Assembly (NCBI GenBank): GCA_006937955.1
Contig: SSNP01000010.1
Coordinates: 6,047,504 to 6,111,503 of the forward strand
Source of the DNA: Pachypanchax playfairii
Taxonomy: Eukaryota; Chordata; Actinopteri; Cyprinodontiformes; Aplocheilidae
Length of the DNA stretch: 64,000 nucleotides
Reading direction: 5' to 3'
Shown here in pieces: positions 13,712 through 25,626 of the stretch (position 1 is the first letter of the stretch; every line of letters starts with the position of its first letter). A program made the position numbers and the translations under genes. The notes under the pieces are model-generated. The model was given only the letters and a program-made list of their open reading frames with translations. It searched no databases and was not told the origin of the DNA.

Positions 13712-14864
13712 GTTGGTTTTTACTCAACTTCTACTCTCTTTAGGAGTTCTGTGTCAATTTCAACAATTGCCTCGGTTTTTGTGTTTTAAGGTCATTTAAA
13801 AATCCTGACCTGGATCTGGACAGTATCCGGGTCTGGATTCCTTTGCCCCCCTTTTTTGTTGGGAATTAGTTGCCTCATTGCATGTTATGAATGGGGGAGT
13901 TCATGATCTTTTGCTTGGGGGTGGATGATTTTGCCCTTTTTCACTCGTTAGGCATTCCAGTTCATGTCCATCAGCACCCATTAACCTGCACGCATCATTA
14001 CACTTCTACCTCACCACAGGCAGGTTACACTTTACTCACTTTACTTCACTTTAAATGATCTGATTCAGGTTCAGTTCTAGGCTTTCAATCTGAACTCTGA
14101 GGCACCTGTAAGTGAAGCAGGTTCTTTGCCACATTTAACTTTTGATGATATCCGTCATGAGTCAGCAGCTGCCTGTTTTGAATTTCCTCAAGCTGAGTTT
14201 TCCCGCCTTTCGGAAGTTGTAAACTTATTGTGGGCTAAGATATTTCTGTTTAACTTGCACAGTCTAAAAATACAGTTCACACCTGTAAAATCTTGCAATG
14301 TGTCTGACACCGAAACAATGTTCGTGGCCTTTTGCCTTCTTCCTTCAAGCTGCTTCATGATCGTGAAGCCACACGAAATGACTCACAAACCGAATCACAT
14401 TCCCTTCCTGTGCATGAGCCACAGCAGAACCTTGTGTCTTGAACTGCACCATATCCATTCAAGTGGAATCTCCCGGCAATTTAATGTGTTTGCACTAAAA
14501 ACGAGGGCTTGTTTTCTGCGTTTGGTGTAAGAATCTCTAGTGGGACAGCCATACATAATATATGTGTTAAAAATGGGAACATTACAGCAGCACGATTACA
14601 TCACTGTGGCCTGAGTTGTCATAACTGAGGTAGATTGACAGTTTCTGCCACAGTGGATCTGATCTCAGAAGTCTTTCTTGTTCAGCAAGACCCTCTTTTT
14701 CTGTAAAGAAAATGTGTCTTCACAAGTCTTCAGTATAACACAAAAGATTTGTCCTCATGCTGCCGCTCATATTGCTTTTCAGCTGTACATTCTCCTGCTT
14801 CGTTTATGACACACACACACAAATCTGTGCTGACAGCTGAATCTGTGTGTTTGTGCCTCCCCAG
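13712..14864. other. satb1: Intron before first coding exon
   Basis: AT-rich sequence ending in a pyrimidine-rich tract and the acceptor AG at 14863-14864. A TGAGTCAGCA word (AP-1/MAF-like) lies near 14158. The 134-codon frame at 14126-14530 has no recognisable homology and is not proposed as a gene. Confidence 0.6.
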
Positions 14865-14889
14865 GTGATAGTGAGCAGAGGTGCTGAGA

Positions 14890-15103
14890 ATGATGGAACA
14901 TCTCAGCGAGACGTGTTTGGGCAAGGAGAACTCTGAGCTGGTCAACAGCATGGCTGAAGCCAAGGCCCCGCCGGCCAAGCTGCCCCGGCTGGAGCAGAAC
15001 GGCAGCCCCCTGGGCCGGGCCAGGCTGGGCAGCGCCGGGGCCAAACTAGCTGGGGTTCCGTACAAACCCGCCAGCCACCTGCTGAAGACCTGCCACAAGA
15101 GAG
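14890..15103 (+). CDS. satb1: satb1 coding exon 2: start codon and N-terminal NLS
   Basis: This exon encodes residues 1-70 plus the first base of codon 71. It starts after the acceptor AG at 14863-14864. An in-frame TGA at 14872-14874 shows that translation begins in this exon. Two ATGs are adjacent (14890 and 14893). The second gives MEHLSETCLGKENSE, aligning with the human MDHLNEA start, and has A at -3 and G at +4. The NLS region is clear (APPAKLPRLEQNGSPLG), with K29 and R32 at the positions needed for nuclear import of human SATB1. The exon ends AAG AGA G before donor GTAGGA (phase 1). The frame read past the donor is intronic. Confidence 0.93.
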
Positions 15104-17528
15104 GTAGGAGGGAGAGGGTAGGGGTCTGGACCAGCAGCTAAATGACTAGTAGATGTTTAAAGAAAATGGGATTTAAAAAAAAAGAAAAGTGTCCAGTTTG
15201 TTTCGGTCAATAATTTGAGACATGCGGCCCCCAGATTAAATGTGTAGAGATTTCTGTAAAATTAGAAATATTATAACAAGGGTTGGATTTGTGCTATTCA
15301 TGGCATGAACAAAATCTTAGTGTTCTTTCATGTATTAGATAGAAATTTGGAGTTTTGAAACATTACGTGAACTTTGGGAAATATTGTCTTATTTTTAGAG
15401 TTTTATGGACAAACTGAAAAATGCCCCAAATCTATTTTCGTCCAGCAAATAATTTTTAAAAAGCCTCCCAAATGTGTCTGAAACACTTGATTAATTAATC
15501 ACAAGTTGAAGTGTTAACCTATATCACCCAGATATGAAACAGAGGTCATCAAACTTTTTTTTTTTTGTAATTTTGTAATTAGAAAGAAAAGTAATCCACA
15601 TTATCAGAGAAAATTATTTAAATTCCGTCACCCCCCCATCCCTCATGCATACTCACACAGATACATGTTGTCTTCTACCCACCTCCTCCCCTGCAAGGTT
15701 TCCAAAACTGTCAAACCTTTTTTCACAATGCTTCTTTAGAGTCAACACACACACAGACGTTACACACCACCTATTTGCCCAGACAAAAGCTAACGGAGGA
15801 GCGCTGCGGTGGGAGAATTATTCCTGCACCTCCGTGTCAGTCGTCCTACCTCCGAGTGCTGCTCCACTGCTCACATGCATGTTTATTAAGGAAAAGTTTC
15901 AGTCCTAAAAGAGCCATTGCTGTTTTAGGGAGCGTTTACTTTGAGATTATGACATAGCTTTTTAATATAACTGGTGTCGATTTGTGAAAAACACAGACGG
16001 CCAAGCATCTAAAATATGAGCCTTTTATAGTTTTAGTGGAAATGATTTTCAGAACTTTAAGTTTTGGAGTTGTAATGGCTCTTGGCTCCTGAACTGTTTG
16101 TTTGTTTGCCTGCTTGGGTTTCTTTAGCCAACAGAGATGCAGGAACTGTTGGAATGCAGCCGTGTGAGTGTCCTCAGATGGGTTGTTTCTCTTTTTTGCT
16201 ATTTTTTTATGTACGTGCTGCACTCCAGCTGAGAAAGCCTAATTTGTCACCTTCATCATTCTTGCTTCTCTTGGCCTCCCACAGTGTTTGGTGTCCCCTG
16301 GGGGGAGGAGATGGGGGTGGGGGGAGTTGAGCCTTTTCTCCCCCTCTCTGCTTCTTCCCACTCATCAGTTTTTAGGTTGGTAAAGGGTAAAGCAGCTGGG
16401 GAGGCGAGCTCGCCACCGCCGAGGCTTCGCGGAGGACCCACAGTGGGCATTGTGTCCAAGCCCGAAACAATATTTACCGTGGCCCTCTCTGGGCTCCCTG
16501 GAAACAAAGCCAGTATTGATCCCCCAAATGAACCTACACAGCAGTCTTTATTGTTAGATCTTTATCTATTAAAATCAGGGGAGGAGAAAAACAGCTCTTT
16601 CAGCACATTCCACTGCATTTGTTGGCTTATTGATTGTTTGGCCAGAGCTGTGCACATCTTCTGGAATGCCAGGGATTGGAAAATATTAGAAAGTGAATCA
16701 TTTTTGTCTGCAGTGACAATAAACATACCGAAATTTGTCTGGTTGACGGCACAACAGAGAGCGAGTGGAAAGTGGAGCAACTGGAGCTCTTCATGAACAG
16801 ACACAGCTTAGAGTTATACTCTGTGAACATTTTCACATTTTTCTTCCTCAGAACACCAAGTTTGCTCTTTTTCCTTTAAACTATTCATTTCCAGGGTTTA
16901 GTTTTGAATCAAAGTGGCATTCTGGGTAATATTTGCTAATATTGTTATATATTTGGACATTTGAAAATAATTTGTTTGTAAAAGAGTTGTTCACCTCTAA
17001 AAATAATTAGATCCATTGAGACCAAAGACCAGTAAACCTCAGGGTACAACGGTGGCTCAGGATTTCAGACAATGTATCAAGGGAAGATGATTTTGGGCTG
17101 AAGATTTACACTAGCTGTTTTATGTTGGTTCAGACTGAACAAAATAATATAATTATGTTATTATTTTTGTGCATTTCTTTAAATCTTATTAACACATTAG
17201 GCATCATTTTAAAATTTATTGCAAACTTCTGAATTGCCTAAAAGAAGTAAAACTCTTTGAAATTGTGCATTTGTTTTATTTTTGCATCACATTGATATGA
17301 AGGTGAAGGTTTAGATGGAAGCTGAGTTCTGTGGTTCATCTTTACCTTCATTTCTGTCCAGCAGCAGTTTAGTCATTCTCTCAAAATTCCTCCACACTTA
17401 GTGTAACTTAATCATCAGCGATAAATGTTTTATTTCAGTCCTCTGTGAACAAAATACTGAATGTCAGAGTTTGCATATGAAGAAACGTTGAACCCACACA
17501 GTCTTCGCTTGTGTCTCTGTGTCATCAG
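15104..17528. other. satb1: Intron 2
   Basis: AT-rich sequence with one GC-richer, repeat-free segment at about 16270-16800 that carries overlapping open frames on both strands (170 codons on +, 16284-16796). No domain is recognisable there, and a conserved non-coding element is at least as likely as a protein. The intron ends in the acceptor CAG at 17526-17528. Confidence 0.7.
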
Positions 17529-17705
17529 GAAACATGCTGCCCGTGTTCTGCGTGGTCGAGCACTTTGAGAACCCCATGGATTTTGACAGCAAGGAAGAGC
17601 ATGCAGAGTTTGTCCTGGTGCGTAAAGACATGCTCTTCAACCAGCTGATCGAGATGGCCCTGCTGTCGCTGGGTTACTCCCACAGCTCAGCAGCCCAGGC
17701 CAAAG
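17529..17705 (+). CDS. satb1: satb1 coding exon 3: first half of ULD
   Basis: Residues 71-129 plus one base. The product begins GNMLPVFCVVEHFENP and includes EEHAEFVLVRKDMLFNQL and ALLSLGYSHSSAAQAK, nearly identical to human SATB1 over the ubiquitin-like oligomerisation domain (about residues 71-171). This domain drives tetramer formation and binds partner proteins. The acceptor is CAG before 17529 (phase 1 in) and the donor is AAAG, then GTAAGA (phase 1 out). The length of 177 nt keeps frame with both neighbours. Confidence 0.96.
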
Positions 17706-18465
17706 GTAAGAATGAAGCTCTCTGGGACTTCTAATAGATTTTCTGTTGATTCTCCCTCTCCAGATTCTCTAACATCCTCTTCCTACAGTCACACACACTT
17801 TGTGCAGCACACACTGGTAACCTAACACCAGCAGGTCTGAAGGCACAGACAGATGATCCTTTAGTGTCCCACATTCCCACACAGATACAGTAGATGCTCT
17901 GCCTCACTAGATCATGCACATGGGTGTATACTCCACACACACACTTACTGTACATATTTATATACTCGCGCTCGGTGTAGGTGGTTTAGGCAGGTGGAGG
18001 AAAGGGTCTGCTAATTGCACCCAAGCACATGCAGGTCAAGGCTGGCTGTTTCAAGGTGCCTCTTTGCATGCTCTTTTATTATAACCTGTCCATCACACTA
18101 ACACACATGCATGCAGACACACACACGTCCTAATCCACCTCTAACACAAGCAGTCCAGCCTCTCGCTTGCATCCTGCTGTGTGGGCTGCTGCAGATTTGA
18201 AGACAGTGTCAAGAGAAATTCTCACACGGTTGCTGTGATTTCACTAATAACTAAAGAGGAACGGGGAGTGATTATGGTTCCAAGATGCTTCTTGGGTGCC
18301 TACACATGGTGCTATTCACACTTTCCACGTGTTGCTGTTTTAAATTAAGCTGTGACAGCAAGCTCAGATGCTCAGATGTACTTGCGCTTGTGTCCACATC
18401 TGTTTTGCTTTTTTTTCCAAGAGTGTCTACATTTTCCCATGTCTGCATGTGTGTTGTCCTCTCAG
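17706..18465. other. satb1: Intron 3
   Basis: A 760-bp intron with scattered short CA repeats and no recognisable element. It ends with a pyrimidine-rich stretch and CTCAG at 18461-18465. Confidence 0.8.
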
Positions 18466-18592
18466 GTATGATTCAGGTGGGGAAGTGGAACCCCGTCCCT
18501 CTGTCATATGTGACAGATGCGCCGGATGCCACAGTGGCTGACATGCTGCAGGACGTCTACCACGTGGTCACGCTTAAGATCCAGCTGCACAG
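18466..18592 (+). CDS. satb1: satb1 coding exon 4: second half of ULD
   Basis: Residues 130-171 plus two bases. The product reads GMIQVGKWNPVPLSYVTDAP and then a segment matching DATVADMLQDVYHVVTLKIQ. It contains K136-W137-N138, the KWN motif needed for ULD tetramerisation; in human K136 is also acetylated by PCAF to change partner binding. The TDAPDATVADMLQDVYHVVTLK block is almost invariant between SATB1 and SATB2. The exon enters in phase 1 and leaves in phase 2 (CAC AG, then GTAAGA), and the split Ser codon is completed by the T at 21561. Confidence 0.96.
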
Positions 18593-19062
18593 GTAAGAAA
18601 CTTACAGAAGTTAAAACAAATCACATTTTTCCTTCTTAGATTCACTCATGTTCATCTGTTAGTTTTATGTCCAACATAAACCAGAACCAGGTGCCAATCT
18701 GCTTGTTTAGATCCACTGACTTACGTTATTACTCAGAACACTGACAGCCTGACCGCTTCCCTGAAACAGAAAAAAAAAACCTTTTGAGTAATAAAAACTT
18801 TCTCACCAACTGGTGCCAAAGAACACAAACTGATTTGTCAGTTTATCTGTGTAAAAATGAGAACATAGATGCTATAGATGACTTCGTCAGCTGGTAAATA
18901 TGAGATTGTTCAGCCCTTTGACAGCAGCATCAAACATATTATCCTGTGACATTATTTTAAACTAAAGTTTTGTCAGTTTTCTGCTCTGGTATTCCCAGGT
19001 GGAAAACATTAAAGAAATTTTCAAAACTCCCTGGGTGTGACTGTCCCAGCTAGTTCAAGTTT

Positions 19063-19500
19063 ACCCATAATGCACAGCAGTTTGTTTAGAAAAAAAAAGA
19101 AAACAAGCACCTCATCCCCACTTTCAGCATGGTGGTGGAGAGCTGATTATGTGGGCTTGTTTTGCAGCTACAGGACCTGAACACCTTGCAGTCATTGAGT
19201 TCTCTATGTACCAGAATGTTATTGAGACAGATGTGAGGCCTTATAACTCTAGAATACTGATGTGAAATAAGAAGGTCACACAAACACAACTCCTCTAAGG
19301 TCTTGTTGCTACAGGTGGTTCTAAACACTGTTGAATTATAGGATGGTCACTTTTATCGCACTGTCTCTGCATTTTATGTTAGTTCATATTGAAAATGACT
19401 GATGTTCTATTTACCTCTTTTTAAGACCCAATAAGAACCATTTGATTTTTATTTCCTTGTACATGAAGTCTTTTAAATGGGCAGTGTTGTTTCTACAGTT
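19063..19500 (+). mobile_element. Decayed Tc1/mariner DNA transposon fragment
   Basis: The stretch from CCATAATGCACAGCA (about 19069) through GCATGGTGGTGG, TGGGCTTGTTTTGCAGC and CACCTTGCAGTCATTGAG follows the DDE transposase region typical of fish Tc1 families. The segment near 19311-19345 (GGTGGTTCTA..GAATTATAGG) matches the family's transposase C-terminus and stop region. The sequence between them is missing, so most of the catalytic domain is deleted and the frame is broken. I recognised this from memory of the family, without an alignment. Ends are approximate and no intact terminal repeats were found. Confidence 0.7.
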
Positions 19501-20704
19501 TTAGTACAAGAATCAGTCTCAAATCATGTTGTTAGCTGTCCTCCACCATCACTCACTACATCTTAGCATTCTTCTGTTGGTGTGAGGCTTTGTTGTACTA
19601 TACAGCTGTAGAGCACACACACATTTATACACTTGAATTCAAACTGACTCACGGACACAAAGATGCACACACAAACATTGTACTGGCGCTGGTGTGGAAG
19701 CTTGTGCCAGCTGCACGCTAACCCAGTGTTCTGCAACTCTCTGCAGAGCTGTTCCTCCCTTGCCTCTCCCCCCTCTCCTTCTGTCTCCCCTATTGCCTCC
19801 CACCTTCACCAGTCAGGCACTCACACATGAACTGACTGATGTGAACCAGCCAGAATGCAGAAGGTTGTTTATTTCCGGCTTGCCAGCCTCTGAATGCGCG
19901 AATAGCTGTCTTTCTCCACCACTCCTGTCTGTCTCTCTTTCCCTCCTCTCGTTCACTTCCATCTCCCCAGAGGCTTTGTAGCTGCTGGAGCAGTTTAAGG
20001 TGCTCTGGAAAATTCATTGTTGGCTTGATGGAGTGCGTGCACATGTGAGGCAGTGTGTTTTCTCACGAGGAGTTGTTGGCCTCCACCATTGCACACATCC
20101 CTGTTTATTCCTTTCTCCTGTTATCTTCTTGTTCATAACATTTCCAGCACACTAAATGACTGATTATGGTTGATCACACAAACAATGTCTTATACACTTG
20201 TGGAATTCTATTTTTGGTCCCCCAATTTTGTCAAGTGTGAAACCAAGTTTGACCAAGAAAATGTAGCTTTAAGTGTGATGCATATGTTTTGCACTCGTGA
20301 AGCATTAATGCAGATATACTGAAAATCACAAAAGCCCAGTTCAGTTCACACCCACCATCTAAAATCTCATTTCCAAAACCCGGGAGGGTTTTTTCCGGTA
20401 GAGCTGGATGTCTGCAGCTCATGACTCTTTCACCAACTAAAGGCAGCGTCAGTCTATTTGATTTATGAACATACTGAGATTTTACTGCATATTGTTGGTA
20501 ATATTATTGTCTTTGATTTGCGTTACTTCTAACCCAAATGCTGCAGAAATTTACCCTGTTAGACCTTAAATTGTTTCACCGAACACAACAAGCCAGGATG
20601 GTACAAGTAACACGAAATAATAGTCGCCACATGCAGCTGATGTATAATTCATGCATCAATCCAGCAGATGTGTTGTATAAAGTAATTAACTAATCAGAAC
20701 AATC

Positions 20705-20777
20705 AGGAGAGAGAGAGAAAGAGGGAGAATATGAAAGAGAGGAGGGGAAGGCAGAGAGAAAGAGGGAGAGACAGAGC
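20705..20777. repeat. GA-rich low-complexity tract
   Basis: A purine-rich stretch dominated by GAGA and AGGG words. No coding evidence; an intronic simple repeat. Confidence 0.8.
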
Positions 20778-21560
20778 AATCTCCAGATGCATCTGCTTGA
20801 TGCGCCAAATGAAATCTGTCTGTCTTGGAGGGACGCTTGCAGCAGGAAAAATGAGCAGAGGTCCATGTGTTCAGTTCTCTTTCTCTCTGCTTCACTCTCG
20901 TCTGTGCTGCTCAGACATGACTTCAGTTCATCAATATCTGAACTTCAAACAACGAAGGACTAAAACCACATATATGATTTCCACCTTTGTTTTGGTGTAA
21001 ATCATTTACCTCAATGTGTTTGCTGTCCACAACTTGATTAAAGCTGAAATATACAGTTGACTGATGAAAATGAACAAAAATTGTTCATCAGTTTGTTATT
21101 GAAGTATTTTATTAAGAAAACCTCTCAAATTTGATAAGATTTTAAATTAAATATCTTTTTTTTTAGATGAAGCTTTGGAAACTGTAATGAGAATAATAAA
21201 AAAGCTAATTTAAACTGGTTAAATGTTGGATAAAATTAAACGTTGTTATAGACATTATACTGGGCTACATGTTTTTACAGTCACGTTCAAAAAATGCTAT
21301 ACAGCTTTTAGGGCAAAATTAAATATTCATACTTTGCTCCATAAACAGTATTTAAATAACTAGATAAAAAAAAAAACAATAAAAAAGAGGATTTGGGGTC
21401 AGTGTATTTACATGTATGTCAAATGTTTGTAAGTTTTGAGAGAGTAGGAATTTCTGTGTTTTCTCATGATTTTCTCTCTCTTTTTTCTTCTGTATCCCCA
21501 TCCACCCCATCCTCACCCCTCCTCGTTCTTATCCTCCATGTCTTCTCTTTTCATTTACAG

Positions 21561-21684
21561 TTGTCCTAAGCTGGAGGACCTGCCGCCTGAGCAATGGAGC
21601 CACTCTACAGTAAGAAACGCCCTCAAGGAGTTACTCAAAGACATGAATCAGAGCTCTCTGGCTAAAGAATGTCCTTTATCACAG
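21561..21684 (+). CDS. satb1: satb1 coding exon 5: start of CUT-like (CUTL) domain
   Basis: Residues 172-213. The product is SCPKLEDLPPEQWSHSTVRN followed by the ALKELLKDMNQSSLAKECPLSQ block, the first part of the CUT-like domain (about residues 179-250) that helps the ULD in matrix targeting and DNA binding. S185 (in EQWSH) corresponds to the PKC-phosphorylated serine of human SATB1. The acceptor TTTACAG is strong and completes a phase 2 codon. The donor (CAG, then GTGCTG) is poor at +4 to +6, and the frame stays open far beyond it. The boundary is fixed by homology, since the next residues must be SMISSIV from 26496. Confidence 0.94.
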
Positions 21685-22476
21685 GTGCTGAAGCCCAAAC
21701 TGCTTATTCCAAAACCAAACAAAGAGAAAACGAAAACAAAAAAATCTCAACCCCACCCCCCCCTCGCTACCATACCACATAACCAAACAAACACCCCTAT
21801 CTCCATCACCTCCGTCTTTTATCCTCTACTTATCAAATGCCCTGAGTTTGATCAAGTGGGAAAAAGAATCGGCATAGAAATTCCAAATCAATGGCTATTG
21901 TCATTTGTTTGCTGCCTGATTTTGTTTCTTTCCCAGCTCACAACACACACACACACACACAGACGTGTATGCAGTGGCAGCCAAAAAGCAGAGGTGTTAT
22001 TGAACATATGGTTATTGTTAGATAAACATTGGACCAAACCCAGAAAGATCTGGATTGTTTTTGCTCTTTCTGTCTTTTAGCTCACTTCATTTCATTGCAC
22101 TGGGCTGGAGAATTGTACATTCACATGTTAGGTGTTAAATTCTGGGCTGTTTTGTCAGCTGGGAGGTTCAATAGAATGCACTGGTGTGGATATTGTATTA
22201 AAAGGCAGTGTAGTGAGTATATCATAGAGGCAGCTTTGGACTGAAAAGGCAGTATATCTCTCACAGTGGCCAATAATATGTGTGAGCTGCAGTTCAATGA
22301 GACGTGCATGTGTGTCGAGGTGTATTTGCTTGTGAAATGTACAGAATGTACGTGTGAAAGTGCTATTTGAGGATTGCATGTATGTGTAGATGGAAGCCAG
22401 CTCTCCTCCCAGGCCACCGGATGGTCACCTGGAGACCCTCGTTTGTGCTGTGTGTGTGAGCAAGTTGCTGCTTTCA

Positions 22477-22502
22477 GTGTGTGTGTGTGTGTGTGTGTGT
22501 GC
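22477..22502. repeat. (TG)n microsatellite
   Basis: An uninterrupted TG dinucleotide run in intron 5, ending at GCACG. Confidence 0.95.
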
Positions 22503-23532
22503 ACGTTTAGCTGGGCATGATGATGTAAAGAGTCCCTGGGTGGCATTCAGCCGGAGCCCAGCCCGATCTGGTAATCACCCTGTTTACGGTCCATATGTGA
22601 AGACGGCTCAGAGGAGAGCGCACACCAGCTCTGAGGATTTAACACACAAAGCACATTCAGTCTGTCACACACAGATCTGCAATACTGACATACTCACTCA
22701 TTTCAAATGAAGTGATGAGATTGTTTTAGTGTTTTCACGAGGATAAAAAGTAGTTCTGAGGAAATCTTCCGAATCAGTCTTTATTTCTCTGTTCCATTCT
22801 CGCTGGTTTTAGCAGCAGCAAGCTCTCACACGACAATCTACATTTTAAATGTAAATGTACCTCGACAGCTTTGTTTTGTTTTGGGTTTTTTTCAGCATAG
22901 TAATCCGATGATCTGTATGTATATGTTTGTGTTGTACTGAAAGAAGACTGGCATGATTGAGTCTGACACCTGCTCCTCTGTGGGGGCTGCTGGTGGCCTG
23001 CTACTCCTACAGAGGAACACTTTGCTCCTCCTAAACCCAGTTAAACCTTGTTATGTCTGCAGGACGTCCCCACAATAAAAAAAGTCTCCCGCCTTCAGTG
23101 CAGTGATGTCACTTCTTTAGCCCTCCCCTGCATGATTCCACCTAAAAGGGAAGCAGGTGGGAGGAGAAGGGGGCGTAGTGGGAGGGAACAGAAGATTGGC
23201 ACCTTTTTTAGGATTAGTAATATTCTGCTGTGTAATCCCAGACCAAAAAGGGAGGTTAACAGATGACAGATTTGCAGCGAGTGAGTGAGCAAGCCCACCT
23301 CTGAACAACTCTCTGAGGAGATGGAGGAGGAGGAGGGGAGCAGGGAGAGAGAGGAAGGGTGGACACATTTTTTTTCTCCTAATGTGAAATGCTTCTTTTG
23401 TCCGGCGCCTTGTCAAACATGAAGTTTCATTCTTTGTAGCAGCGAGTTGTTCTTTGTGTGTTTGGCCTGTACATGGCAGGAGAACAGAGAGCATTCACTC
23501 GTGGTGCTTGTCAATTTGCTCGAGCAGTTGAA

Positions 23533-23575
23533 GTTGATCTACACACGCACACACACACGCACACACACACACACA
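23533..23575. repeat. (CA)n microsatellite with CG interruptions
   Basis: A CA dinucleotide array broken twice by GC, in intron 5. Confidence 0.9.
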
Positions 23576-23942
23576 AAGTGCTCTTCATGATTCCCAGTAA
23601 ATGACTCAAAGAAGCATCAAGGAGCATCAAAATGAAACTTCCTCGGACTCGGTTTCAATCGACCAATCAGGCTTTTTTTTACCATCAAGGTTGCATCCAC
23701 GCTTAATAACCCCCTCGTCAGTGCTCACAGAAACTATGGCAACAAACGAGCCCCCCACCTTTCCACCCCACTGTTTCCTCGTTGCCACCACCATGATTCC
23801 TTGCCCCCCCCCCCCCTCGACTTGCTCTCACTGGGCGGCCCCTGGTGCACCAGCTGCTGCGTCGTGTAGCGGCAAATAGTCATCAAAATGCCATCTTTGC
23901 AGGCCTTCACCACCTCAGCTGCCACAGGCACAACCTGGTTGC

Positions 23943-23944
<2 letters not shown>

Positions 23945-23974
<30 letters not shown>
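23945..23974. repeat. (TG)n microsatellite
   Basis: A TG dinucleotide run of about 15 units, in intron 5. Confidence 0.95.
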
Positions 23975-23976
<2 letters not shown>

Positions 23977-25595
23977 GGATGGGGGGAGTCTTCCCAGTTG
24001 AGATGGATATATGCCATAATTGAGCTCAGTTAGATGTTGGCGAGAGACAAGGCACAGTGTTGTAAATAGGATCCGCTTTCCTCCGGTGATTCAAGACATC
24101 GGGCTAAATTGTGTGTTTGCATGTGCGTGTTTGTCTGCAGGGGTTGTATTTTGTGTGTGTAGCAGAGTCTGATTTTGGCAGCTGGGTGCCTACAGTACCT
24201 GCCTACTGCACTGTTATTCTCTTACACTCACACAAACACACACTCCTCTCTCTTCCTGTCTCCTGTGTCGGGGAGTGGAGTAGATGCTGGGGACCGATAC
24301 TAGCCCAGTGCCACTTCCTGGTCTTGCTGATAAGCTCTCTTTGCTGCAGATGGCTATCATTTAAAGGTTCCGCACACAAGTTGTGGCACACACACACAGA
24401 CACAGACAGTCTTACTACCTGTTGACAAACCTGAGCTCAGCCCTCCTGCTGGCACCACAGTGGAAGCAGAGGCTCTGGTTATCTGCTTGATTTCACTTAG
24501 TGCGTATGCATGTGTGTGTGACAGAGCAGCGGGGAGAGGTGTATGTGTGTTGTTTCTCCTCACACATACAGGCAGGGCCCCCAGTGAGAAGCAGAGTGAT
24601 GTATTGAGGGAGAGGGCTGATTAATGAGGAGCGTTTATTAGAACATCTGTGTCAAAGATGGCGGAAGAAGAGGGAGTGAGAGGGATCTGCAGGCCCCTCG
24701 TTTGTTGCCTGGAGCCGTGTTAGCCCAGATATACTGTAAATAAAACATGCCAGGCTGGAGGAGAGGAGTTCATTATCCCCTGACTTAAAGGGAAACTCAT
24801 CTTACTTTAAATATATCATTCTCAGGTGGATCTTTTGGGTTGGGAGTTAGTTAATAAAACCAGAGTAAAGTGGAATGTGAGGTTTGCTGCCAAGTCCACC
24901 AATTAGCATCCCACATATGTACTTTTTTAAGCAGCAATAAATCAGAAAGAAAACCAGCCATTATGGTTTTGGATATCATGTGTAATAGACACAAAGTGAT
25001 ATTTTAGGACCCCAGTTTGGTGAACTTGTATTCACTAATAACAATACAGCATAAATCCAAAAGAAGGAAACGCTTCATGCATAAATGCATGACCCATTAA
25101 AGAGCTAATTCTGACTTCCTAACCCTAACCTGAACTCCATCAGGGATTTTATTGAATGAAGGCTTTTCAATATTACTATAAAAGACTGCTTTGTTATACA
25201 GTACAAGTCCAACTGCAGACCTTTTCACCCGCCCTTGTTTTTTCATCATGATGGGATGATGCACCACAACATGGTTGGCACAGATTCACACCCAGCTGCA
25301 GTCACCAATGTGACTCTCCTCAGCTGTCTTCATTTTACTCTGAAAGAAAAATACAATTAGCAGCTAAATGTGCATTCCTTCCAACACAAACAGGTATTTC
25401 AGTGATTATTACAGTTTCTCATCTGTAATTTCTGCTGTAAGATACAGTGACACAAAAGTATGCCCATTTTCTCAACACTTAAATGCACTTTTATCACCAT
25501 TCTACCACAACACAGTCAACATTTTACAAACATTGTGTCTTGTTGGTCCCAGTCTGCCTTTAGGCTGCTTCTGCATGATGTTTGTAAAGCTTTAA

Positions 25596-25626
25596 CAGAA
25601 AGGTCAGGTGTAAACTGACCTTTCTG
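25596..25626. repeat. 12-bp perfect inverted repeat
   Basis: CAGAAAGGTCAG (25596-25607), a 7-nt spacer, then CTGACCTTTCTG (25615-25626). An isolated stem-loop in intron 5. Confidence 0.85.

Larger units (their letters stand above)
18593..21560. other. satb1: Intron 4
   Basis: About 3 kb. It contains a decayed Tc1/mariner transposon (19063-19500, listed separately), a GA-rich tract (20705-20777) and AT-rich filler at 21000-21450. It ends with a strong pyrimidine tract and TTTACAG at 21554-21560. No other gene is supported. Confidence 0.75.

Noticed and set aside
13347..13799. 150-codon open frame in the second CpG-dense block
   Set aside because: No recognisable domain, no coding neighbour, and GC-rich promoter DNA often stays open by chance. 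Treated as possible 5' UTR or promoter.
22121..22546. 141-codon antisense frame with a His/Thr repeat
   Set aside because: Its middle is the translation of a CA/TG microsatellite; no homology.
25113..25128. Telomere-like CCTAACCCTAACC
   Set aside because: Barely two units; the similar GGTTAGGGTTAA at about 30684 is also too short. Chance.
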